11,446 bases of DNA, taken from NCBI GenBank assembly GCA_027082895.1, contig JALWTJ010000495.1, forward strand, positions 1-11,446, written 5' to 3'. How positions within the stretch are numbered: position 1 is the first letter of the stretch; every line of letters starts with the position of its first letter. This DNA is from Hyphomicrobiales bacterium. Its GTDB lineage: Bacteria > Pseudomonadota > Alphaproteobacteria > Rhizobiales > Devosiaceae. The translations under genes were made by a program, and so were the position numbers. Positions 1 to 5,963 of the stretch are shown here, piece after piece. The notes under the pieces were generated by a model. That model made no database searches. It had not been told where the DNA came from and saw nothing but the letters and a program-made list of their open reading frames with translations.

Positions 1-511
1 GATCACCGGGGCGGATCTGGTGCATGAGGCGGCGGAAAACGGCCCCGATGCGGTCAGTTTTGCCCAGCCCCTGGGCTTTGGGGCCGCCGACGTGGTGATT
101 GCGGTGCCCGACGCATGGATCGACGTGGAACGGATGCAGGATCTGAGCGATGTGGCCGCCGATTTCTGCGCCCGCCATCCCCGCTGGCTGCGCGTGGCAA
201 CCAAATATCTCAACATCACCCGCCGTTTCTTTGCCCGTCACGGCATCGCCGAATACCGGATCGTGGAGAGCCTCGGGGCCACCGAAGCCGCCCCTGCCGC
301 AGGCTCCGCCGACCTGATCGTGGATATTACCTCCACCGGTTCCACCCTGAAGGCCAACGGCCTGCGGGTGCTTGAGGATGGTGTGCTGCTCAGGAGCGAA
401 GCCAACCTGATCGTTGCCCGCCACGCCCCTTGGAACGAAAAGAAGAGGCAGCAGCTGGCATCCCTGTTTCATCCCCTGGGGATTGATCCGGGGTCGCTCG
501 ATATTGGTTGA
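1..511 (+). CDS. hisG: ATP phosphoribosyltransferase, short form, 3' part
   Basis: HisG catalyses the first step of histidine biosynthesis, joining PRPP and ATP to give phosphoribosyl-ATP in the cytoplasm. The frame is open from base 2 to the TGA at 509-511, and about 169 residues are visible; the start lies left of the window. The signature is the PRPP-binding stretch DLIVDITSTGSTLKANGL (about 315-368), which matches the D-I-x-S/T-x-G-x-T-L loop of HisG. The segment RVATKYLNITRRFF before it is also typical. The protein ends shortly after LIVARHAPW, with no C-terminal regulatory ACT-like domain. This is the short form, which in other bacteria works with HisZ; HisZ is not in this window. hisD often follows hisG in alphaproteobacteria but does not do so here. 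A possible hairpin terminator lies just downstream. The assignment is firm; only the 5' end is missing. Confidence 0.95.
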   Translation, partial: ITGADLVHEAAENGPDAVSFAQPLGFGAADVVIAVPDAWIDVERMQDLSDVAADFCARHPRWLRVATKYLNITRRFFARHGIAEYRIVESLGATEAAPAAGSADLIVDITSTGSTLKANGLRVLEDGVLLRSEANLIVARHAPWNEKKRQQLASLFHPLGIDPGSLDIG

Positions 512-525
512 AGGAGCCGCCTTTA

Positions 526-551
526 AGGGGGTCAACTTCTGCACACCCCCT
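526..551 (+). terminator. Weak hairpin after hisG
   Basis: AGGGGGT (526-532) pairs with ACCCCCT (545-551) around a 12-base loop. A further CTT/AAG pairing is possible outside a small internal loop. There is no clear T-run afterwards, only TATTAAG, so termination would be weak or Rho-assisted. It lies 14 bases after the hisG stop, which is where a terminator would be expected. Confidence 0.4.
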
Positions 552-637
552 ATTAAGCCTTCTGGGCAATACTGGGCCGCACGGACGGTGAGGGGGCCGG
601 ACAGCGGGCGGCACCTGACAATTGCGGGACAGGCACC

Positions 638-1885
638 ATGACCAGGGATCAGGCAGCGGAATTGGAACTGACCATTCTCATGCCCTGCCTCAACGAGGCG
701 GAAACCCTTGCCCTGTGCATCGACAAGGCCCGGAATTACCTTGCCCGGGCAGGGGTGACCGGGGAAATCCTGATTGCCGACAATGGCTCGACTGACGGTT
801 CGCAGCAAATTGCCGCCGCACACGGTGCACGCGTCATTTCCGTTTCCGAAAAGGGGTATGGCGCTGCCCTGTCCGGCGGCATCCTGTCCGCCCGGGGAAA
901 ATATGTCATCATGGGAGATGCCGACGATTCTTACGACTTTTCGGCCCTTGATCCCTTTGTTGCTGCCTTGCGGGCGGGCAATCAGCTGGTCATGGGCAAC
1001 CGCTTTGCCGGGGGAATCGCCCCCGGTGCCATGCCGCCCCTGCACCGTTTCCTTGGAAACCCCGTGCTCTCCTTTGTCGGGCGCCTGCTGTTCAAGACCC
1101 CGATCGGCGACTTTCACTGCGGATTGCGTGGGTTCGACCGGCAGGCCATTCTGGACCTGAACCTGCGCACCACGGGAATGGAATTTGCCTCCGAGATGGT
1201 GGTCAAGGCTTCCCTTGGCGGGCTGAAAATCGCCGAAGTGCCCACTACTCTGAGCAGGGACGGGCGCACCCGTCCCCCCCATCTGCGTTCCTTTCGCGAT
1301 GGCTGGCGGCACCTGCGCTTCCTGCTGCTGTTCTCGCCGCGCTGGCTGTTTCTGTATCCCGGCATGGTGCTGGTCCTGATCGGTCTGCTGGCCTCCCTGG
1401 CCCTGCTGCGCGGTCCCGTCCAACTGACCGATACCATCGAACTGGACGTGCATACCCTGCTGGTGGCCACCATGTCGGTGCTGGTGGGGCTGCAATCCAT
1501 TTCCTTTGCCCTGATCGGGCGGGCCTTTGCCACCCGCTACGGCTTCATCCCCCGCTCCGAAAGGTTCGGAAAGGTGCTTGAAGCCTTGTCCCTTGAGCGC
1601 ATCCTGATCTTTTCTCTTGTCCTGATGGTGGGGGGGCTGATCGGTCTCGTCTGGGCGGTGGATCAGTGGGCCCAGACCGGGTTTGGCCGTCTGGCCTATT
1701 CCCAGATGATGCGGCCCATGATCTTTTCCATGACGGCGCTGGTAGCGGGCCTGCAGACCATGATGACCGGTTTCCTGTCCTCCATGATCAGCGTGCCCCT
1801 GCTCGAACAGCGCAAGGTGGAGATTGCCGAACCCGTTGCCGCTTCCCCCTCTCCGGTCCCTGTCAGCGAAAACGGTGGGGCCTGA
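638..1885 (+). CDS. Membrane-anchored family 2 glycosyltransferase
   Basis: A 415-residue protein with a GT-A catalytic domain at about 10-230. The opening strand is LTILMPCLNEAETL (11-24), DNGSTD (48-53) is the nucleotide-binding turn, and the acidic metal site is DADDSYDF (94-101). The GDFHCGLRGF segment (157-166) resembles the acceptor-site loop of polyprenyl-phosphate sugar transferases. About four hydrophobic helices follow (roughly 236-258, 272-296, 320-342, 361-383), then a short hydrophilic tail. This layout resembles enzymes of the dolichol/undecaprenyl-phosphate mannose or glucose synthase type, which load a sugar onto a lipid carrier at the inner membrane. The actual sugar and acceptor cannot be read from sequence. 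The ATG at 638 follows GGGACAGG as a plausible ribosome site. The stop is 5 bases before the permease gene, so the two are probably co-transcribed. Confidence 0.85.
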   Translation: MTRDQAAELELTILMPCLNEAETLALCIDKARNYLARAGVTGEILIADNGSTDGSQQIAAAHGARVISVSEKGYGAALSGGILSARGKYVIMGDADDSYDFSALDPFVAALRAGNQLVMGNRFAGGIAPGAMPPLHRFLGNPVLSFVGRLLFKTPIGDFHCGLRGFDRQAILDLNLRTTGMEFASEMVVKASLGGLKIAEVPTTLSRDGRTRPPHLRSFRDGWRHLRFLLLFSPRWLFLYPGMVLVLIGLLASLALLRGPVQLTDTIELDVHTLLVATMSVLVGLQSISFALIGRAFATRYGFIPRSERFGKVLEALSLERILIFSLVLMVGGLIGLVWAVDQWAQTGFGRLAYSQMMRPMIFSMTALVAGLQTMMTGFLSSMISVPLLEQRKVEIAEPVAASPSPVPVSENGGA

Positions 1886-1890
1886 AACCG

Positions 1891-2637
1891 ATGGATCCAC
1901 TTGTCCTGTTGTTTCTTGTCGGGGCCGGCCTGTTTGCCGGCTTCGTTGATGCGGTGGCCGGTGGCGGCGGGCTGGTGGCCCTGCCGGTTCTTCTTTCGGT
2001 GGGTATCCCCCCCGTTTCGGCACTGGCCACCAACAAGTTTCAGGGGGCCACCGGCACCGCCATGGCCGCCTTTACCTACTGGCACGGGGGCTATGTGGAC
2101 CTGCGCAAGCTGCTTTTTGCCATCGTCGGGACCTTTGCCGGGGCCTATCTGGGGGCCATGCTGGTCCGCCAGATCGACACCGGTGCCCTGCGGGTTCTGG
2201 TTCCCATCGCCCTGATCGCCATCGCCATCTATTTCATGTTCGCCCCGCAACTGGGCAATGACAGCCGCGCCGCCCGGCTGAGCATGCCCCTGTTTGCTCC
2301 CGTGGCGGGCTTCCTGATCGGATTTTATGACGGGGTTTTCGGTCCCGGCACCGGTTCCTTCTTCACCATTGTTTTCATCTCCCTGTTCGGCATGGGGGTG
2401 GTGCGCGCCTCCGCCCATACCAAGATGCTGAACCTGACGTCCAATCTGGCGGCGCTGGTCCTGTTCATCCCGGCGGGAAACGTGGTCTGGCCCGCTGCCA
2501 TCGCCATGGGTCTGGGCCAGCTTGCCGGCGGATTTCTCGGCGCAAGAACCGGCATTCGATATGGGGCAAAATTCATCAAGCCGCTGGTTGTTCTGGTGTC
2601 GGTTGCCATGGCCGCCCGCTTGCTGCTCGCCCGTTAG
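1891..2637 (+). CDS. TSUP-family permease (YfcA-like, TauE/SafE)
   Basis: A very hydrophobic protein of 248 residues with about seven to eight membrane helices. It shows the two-fold repeat of the TSUP (TauE/SafE) family. The N-terminal half carries GFVDAVAGGGGLVALP (17-32), followed by LATNKFQGATGT (45-56). The C-terminal half carries GFYDGVFGPGTGSFF (144-158), followed by KMLNLTSNLAALV (178-190). These paired motifs are typical of the YfcA subgroup, whose members are putative exporters of sulfite, sulfonates or other small anions; the substrate cannot be predicted here. The frame stays open upstream inside the glycosyltransferase gene, but the family begins at the first hydrophobic helix, so the ATG at 1891 is chosen. 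GGTGGGG lies upstream as a ribosome site within the previous gene. The 5-base gap implies one transcript. It converges with the small exported-protein gene. Confidence 0.88.
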   Translation: MDPLVLLFLVGAGLFAGFVDAVAGGGGLVALPVLLSVGIPPVSALATNKFQGATGTAMAAFTYWHGGYVDLRKLLFAIVGTFAGAYLGAMLVRQIDTGALRVLVPIALIAIAIYFMFAPQLGNDSRAARLSMPLFAPVAGFLIGFYDGVFGPGTGSFFTIVFISLFGMGVVRASAHTKMLNLTSNLAALVLFIPAGNVVWPAAIAMGLGQLAGGFLGARTGIRYGAKFIKPLVVLVSVAMAARLLLAR

Positions 2638-2665
2638 ACCGCGCCGCTGCGATTGGGCAGGCGCT

Positions 2666-3157
2666 TCAGAATTCGCAAGGGCCGGGCACCGTTTCCTTCA
2701 GGCTCGCCCCGTCGAGCAGAGCCAGCGCCCCCCGCTCGATGTGCAGGGGCTTGAAGGGAACCCCCTGTATCTGCGGATTGGATATGCGCAGCACGAAGCA
2801 CCCGGCCATAATGCGGGTTTCCCCGCTCTCCATCTGCATCTCGATGGCAAGGGGAACCTGGGTGTAGATACTGCCCACAGCCCCTTCCGAAAGGATTGTG
2901 CCCAGCCGTACCCGGATGCGGGTGACCTGATTGTACCGGGATTCGAACGCCGAAAAATCCATCCCCGGAACGCCCCCGTCCCAATAGGACCAGGCGCGGG
3001 CAGTTTCGTGCCGGTTCAGGGCGTTGAAGTAGGAGCCGATCAACTCCCGGGCCCCGGAACGATTGTCCACATATTCGGGCACATCCTGCCCCCGCGCGGG
3101 GGCGGTTGCCACCACCGGTGCAGCCAGAGCCAGGAAAAGAGAGAGCAGGTTCTTCAT
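2666..3157 (-). CDS. Small exported protein of unknown function
   Basis: A 163-residue protein that I do not assign to a named family. It starts with a clear Sec signal peptide: KN, a hydrophobic run LLSLFLALAAPVVATAPA, then ARGQ, with probable cleavage near residue 22-24. The mature part begins with a helical segment (ELIGSYFNALNRHETARAWSYW), followed by alternating strands. Such helix-then-sheet order with an ARAWSYW-like motif recalls NTF2-like/SnoaL folds, but this is only an impression. Two cysteines (in AGCFVL and in the C-terminal PCEF) could form a disulfide in the periplasm. The ATG at 3155-3157 has a good ribosome site (GAAGGAAT) about 7 bases upstream. It lies downstream of the groEL terminator on the same strand, with no obvious promoter of its own seen in the 67-base gap. 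It may be read from leakage past that terminator or from an unrecognised promoter. Confidence 0.75.
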   Translation of the reverse strand: MKNLLSLFLALAAPVVATAPARGQDVPEYVDNRSGARELIGSYFNALNRHETARAWSYWDGGVPGMDFSAFESRYNQVTRIRVRLGTILSEGAVGSIYTQVPLAIEMQMESGETRIMAGCFVLRISNPQIQGVPFKPLHIERGALALLDGASLKETVPGPCEF

Positions 3158-3223
3158 CCGTTATTCCTTCCGGCAGTGGGGTGCTGGGGCAGTTTCGACA
3201 AGCTTGTTGCATGGTGGATTGAC

Positions 3224-3257
3224 AAAAAAAAGACGCGGGACATTTCTGCCCGCGTCT
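3224..3257 (-). terminator. Intrinsic terminator of groES-groEL
   Basis: On the minus strand AGACGCGGG (3249-3257) pairs perfectly with CCCGCGTCT (3231-3239) around a 9-base loop, and the stem runs directly into eight Ts (3224-3231). This is a textbook Rho-independent terminator. It lies about 27 bases beyond the relic GroEL-type stop at 3285 but about 390 bases beyond the present stop at 3645, which supports the view that the repeat array was inserted between gene and terminator. Confidence 0.92.
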
Positions 3258-3284
3258 CGTTTGCCTGAAAGAGTGGGGGGGAGC

Positions 3285-3302
3285 TTACAAGCCCATGCCG
3301 CC
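3285..3302 (-). other. Relic groEL 3' end (GGMGL and stop)
   Basis: Read on the minus strand, these 18 bases encode G-G-M-G-L-stop in the same register as groEL, which ends G-G-M-G-F-stop 360 bases (120 codons) away. If the five repeat units between 3303 and 3662 are removed, this fragment joins groEL directly. The result is a C-terminus of the same length differing only in the last residue (Leu for Phe). It is best read as the original end of groEL, displaced by the array. The inference rests on the sequence alone. Confidence 0.7.
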
Positions 3303-3662
3303 ATTCGGGCCGGCTTGACCGGCCCGAACACCAATAGAATTGGGCGTTTGGGTTTCTTAGAAACCCATGCCGCCATTCGGGCCGGCTTGACCGGCCCGAA
3401 CACTAACAGAATTGGGCGTTTGGGTTTCTTAGAAACCCATACCGCCATTCGGGCCGGCTTGACCGGCCCGAACACTAACAGAATTGGGCGTTTGGGTTTC
3501 TTAGAAACCCATACCGCCATTCGGGCCGGCTTGACCGGCCCGAACACTAACAGAATTGGGCGTTTGGGTTTCTTAGAAACCCATACCGCCATTCGGGCCG
3601 GCTTGACCGGCCCGAACACTAACAGAATTGGGCGTTTGGGTTTCTTAGAAACCCATACCGCC
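3303..3662 (-). repeat. Five tandem 72-bp units at the groEL 3' end
   Basis: There are five head-to-tail units of exactly 72 bp: 3303-3374, 3375-3446, 3447-3518, 3519-3590 and 3591-3662. Units 2-5 are identical. Unit 1, the farthest from groEL, differs at three positions (3332, 3335, 3369). Each unit contains a GC-rich perfect palindrome (TTCGGGCCGG, loop CTTGA, CCGGCCCGAA; first copy 3304-3328). It also contains a second palindrome, TGGGTTTC-TTA-GAAACCCA, centred on the groEL stop triplet (TTA at 3357, 3429, 3501, 3573, 3645). Each unit ends with CCCATRCCGCC, the reverse complement of the GroEL Gly-Gly-Met-Gly codons. The same 11-mer flanks the array at 3292-3302. The 3' end of groEL itself lies in unit 5. 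The GC hairpins lack T-runs, so they are not intrinsic terminators; they may shape or protect the 3' end of the groESL mRNA. Confidence 0.95.
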
Positions 3663-5291
3663 CATGCCGCCCATGCCACCCATGTCGGGTGCGGCCGGTG
3701 CGGCAGCTTCTTCCTTGGGAGCTTCCGCGATCATGGCTTCGGTGGTGATCAGCAGGGATGCAACGGAGGAGGCGTCCTGCAGGGCGGTACGCACAACCTT
3801 GACCGGGTCGATGATTCCCATCTCGATCATGTCGCCATATTCGGAAGCCTGGGCGTTGTAACCAAAGGTGTTGCTCTTGCCTTCAAGCACCTTGTTGACC
3901 ACGACCGAGCCCTCGTCACCGGCATTTTCCGCGATCTGACGGATGGGGGCCTGAAGAGCCCGGCGCACGATGTTGATACCGGCATCCTGATCTTCGTTTT
4001 CACCCTTGGCCTTCAGAGCCGAAGATGCCCGCAGCAAGGCAACGCCACCACCGGCAACGATACCTTCTTCAACGGCGGCCCGGGTAGCGTTCAGGGCGTC
4101 TTCGACGCGGTCCTTGCGCTCCTTCACTTCAACTTCGGTTGCCCCGCCAACCTTGATCACGGCAACACCGCCGGCCAGCTTGGCCAGACGTTCCTGCAGC
4201 TTTTCACGATCATAGTCGGAGGTGGTGTCCTCGATCTGGGCCTTGATCTGCTCGACCCGTGCTGCGATATCGTCCTTGGAGCCCGCACCGTCAACGATGG
4301 TGGTGGTTTCCTTGTTGATATCCACGCGCTTGGCCGTGCCCAGCATGTCGATGGTCACGTTTTCCAGCTTGATGCCCAGTTCCTCGGAAACGACCTGGCC
4401 GCCGGTCAGGATGGCAATATCCTCCAGCATGGCCTTGCGCCGGTCACCGAACCCGGGAGCCTTGACCGCACACACCTTCAGGCCGGCACGCAACCGGTTG
4501 ACCACCAGGGTTGCCAGGGCTTCCCCGTCAACATCCTCGGCAATGATCAGCAGCGGACGCTGGCTCTGAACGACCGATTCCAGGATCGGCAGCATCGGCT
4601 GCAGGTTGGACAGCTTCTTTTCATGCAGAAGAATGAGGGGATCTTCCAGATCGGCCGTCATCTTTTCCGCGTTGGTCACGAAATAGGGGGACAGGTAACC
4701 GCGATCGAACTGCATGCCCTCGACCACTTCGGTTTCCGTTTCAAGGGACTTTGCTTCCTCGACCGTGATCACCCCTTCATTGCCCACGCGCTGCATGGCG
4801 TCGGCAATCTGTTCACCGATGGCGGCTTCGCCATTGGCCGAAATGGTGCCCACCTGGGCGATTTCGGCTTCGGTCTTGATGATCTTCTTGGCCTCCATCA
4901 GGTTGGAAACCACTTCTTCGACCGCCAGGTCGATGCCCCGCTTCAGGTCCATGGGGTTCATTCCCGCGGCAACCGCCTTGACGCCCTCGTTGACGATGGA
5001 CTGGGAAAGAACGGTGGCCGTGGTGGTGCCGTCACCGGCAATGTCGTTGGTCTTGGAAGCCACGGCACGCACCATCTGGGCGCCCATGTTCTCGAACTTG
5101 TCTTCCAGCTCGATTTCCTTGGCAACGGTCACGCCATCCTTGGTGATGCGCGGTGCGCCAAAGCTCTTGTCAATGATCACGTTGCGGCCCTTGGGACCCA
5201 GCGTCACCTTGACGGCGTTGGCAAGAATGTTGACGCCACGCAGCATCTTGTCGCGGGCATCGGTTGAAAATTTTACTTCTTTAGCAGCCAT
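3645..5291 (-). CDS. groEL: Chaperonin GroEL (Hsp60)
   Basis: A full-length 548-residue 60-kDa chaperonin. It forms the double-ring folding chamber, binds unfolded proteins and hydrolyses ATP together with GroES. The N-terminus (KEVKFSTDARDKMLRGVNILANAVKVTLGPKGRNV) and the ATP-site segment GDGTTTATVL (about 86-95) are classical. The catalytic aspartate lies in the VEDALNATRAAVEEGIVAGGG region near residue 398. The C-terminus is the usual flexible Gly-Gly-Met tail, ending GGMGGMGGMGF. The ATG at 5289-5291 is preceded by a GGAG ribosome site. groES is 46 bases upstream and the two share the CIRCE-controlled promoter. Oddly, the last codons and stop codon lie inside the fifth unit of a 72-bp tandem repeat, and a relic end with Leu in place of Phe lies 360 bases downstream. 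The chaperonin itself appears intact. Confidence 0.98.
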   Translation of the reverse strand: MAAKEVKFSTDARDKMLRGVNILANAVKVTLGPKGRNVIIDKSFGAPRITKDGVTVAKEIELEDKFENMGAQMVRAVASKTNDIAGDGTTTATVLSQSIVNEGVKAVAAGMNPMDLKRGIDLAVEEVVSNLMEAKKIIKTEAEIAQVGTISANGEAAIGEQIADAMQRVGNEGVITVEEAKSLETETEVVEGMQFDRGYLSPYFVTNAEKMTADLEDPLILLHEKKLSNLQPMLPILESVVQSQRPLLIIAEDVDGEALATLVVNRLRAGLKVCAVKAPGFGDRRKAMLEDIAILTGGQVVSEELGIKLENVTIDMLGTAKRVDINKETTTIVDGAGSKDDIAARVEQIKAQIEDTTSDYDREKLQERLAKLAGGVAVIKVGGATEVEVKERKDRVEDALNATRAAVEEGIVAGGGVALLRASSALKAKGENEDQDAGINIVRRALQAPIRQIAENAGDEGSVVVNKVLEGKSNTFGYNAQASEYGDMIEMGIIDPVKVVRTALQDASSVASLLITTEAMIAEAPKEEAAAPAAPDMGGMGGMGGMGF

Positions 5292-5337
5292 TTTTAGCTC
5301 CGGTTTGAATGTGTCTTGATGGGAGAAAAGGCGTGGT

Positions 5338-5628
5338 TCAGCCTTCGATCACGCCCATGATGTCGCTTTCTTTCATGATCAGAAGCTCTTCACCGTCGAG
5401 CTTGACCTCGGTGCCCGACCATTTGCCGAACAGAACCCGGTCACCGGCCTTGACGTCCATGGCAACGGTCTTGCCCGCATCATCGCGCGCACCCGGACCA
5501 ACGGACACGACAACGCCCTCGGAGGGCTTTTCCTTTGCCGTGTCGGGAATGATAATCCCGCCGGCGGTTTTCTCTTCGCTGTCGACACGGCGGACGACAA
5601 CCCGGTCATGAAGGGGACGGAAACTCAT
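5338..5628 (-). CDS. groES: Co-chaperonin GroES (Hsp10)
   Basis: A complete 96-residue co-chaperonin, the lid that caps the GroEL ring. It begins SFRPLHDRVVVRRVDSEEKTAGGIIIPD, which contains the mobile loop (roughly residues 17-33) that contacts GroEL. It continues with the conserved GDRVLFGKWSGTEVKLDGEELLIMKESDI and ends GVIEG. Its length is normal for the family. The ATG at 5626-5628 has a strong ribosome site (AAAGGAG) about 5 bases upstream. It is the first gene of the groES-groEL operon. A CIRCE operator lies 55-81 bases upstream in the leader, so it should be repressed by HrcA and induced by heat. Confidence 0.98.
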   Translation of the reverse strand: MSFRPLHDRVVVRRVDSEEKTAGGIIIPDTAKEKPSEGVVVSVGPGARDDAGKTVAMDVKAGDRVLFGKWSGTEVKLDGEELLIMKESDIMGVIEG

Positions 5629-5682
5629 GTTCGCTCCTTTAGGTATTGCTGGATGATCCAGTCTGGGTTGAAATTGCTTTTG

Positions 5683-5709
5683 TTAGCACTCGACAGTATA
5701 GAGTGCTAA
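5683..5709 (-). promoter_or_regulatory. CIRCE operator (HrcA binding site)
   Basis: TTAGCACTC (5683-5691), nine bases, GAGTGCTAA (5701-5709) is a perfect match to the CIRCE inverted repeat bound by the heat-shock repressor HrcA. It lies in the groES leader, just after the predicted transcription start (about 5715), so bound HrcA would block initiation. hrcA itself is not in the window. Confidence 0.97.
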
Positions 5710-5721
5710 CAGCTGAGCGAG

Positions 5722-5751
5722 GATATAGGAGGGCGCTCGCACGGAGTCAAG
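5722..5751 (-). promoter_or_regulatory. groES promoter, sigma-70/sigma-32 type
   Basis: On the minus strand a -35 box CTTGAC(T) (5745-5751) and a -10 box TATATC (5722-5727) are separated by 17 bases. The -10 context CCTATAT also fits the alphaproteobacterial RpoH form CYTATNT with CTTG upstream. The promoter may therefore be used by both housekeeping and heat-shock sigma factors. The start of transcription should fall near 5715, immediately before CIRCE. Confidence 0.75.
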
Positions 5752-5963
5752 AAGCGGAAACGTTTCCCTTGCAACCGCTGGCGATCCTCCCCCGGGGGGC
5801 AAGGCCGCATTCGCTTCGGCGCAGGAGAAATGGGCGGTTCGGGCACGGGGGCAATTCAGGCCAGACGGTGAATTTGGGAAAAGGGGAACCACGTTGCCGC
5901 GTGCTGTGACAGGGGGGATCTCACAAGAGATGCTGCCCGCGGGAAGCGGCGCTCAGACAGGTA

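Noticed and set aside
3304..3328. GC hairpin of each repeat as an intrinsic terminator
   Set aside because: No T-run follows on either strand; the true terminator with eight Ts is at 3224-3257.
3303..3662. CRISPR array
   Set aside because: Units are contiguous with no unique spacers, contain groEL codons, and no cas gene is present.
3161..3679. Repeat protein of 24-residue units in a second minus-strand frame through the array
   Set aside because: It is out of frame with groEL, has no ribosome site, begins inside groEL and ends at the downstream gene. The periodicity simply reflects the DNA repeat.
3063..5267. Long open frame (734 codons) on the plus strand opposite groEL and the repeats
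   Set aside because: It is the antisense of groEL, whose protein is unmistakable. Long antisense frames arise from GC-rich codon use, and the repeat part stays open only because 72 is divisible by three.
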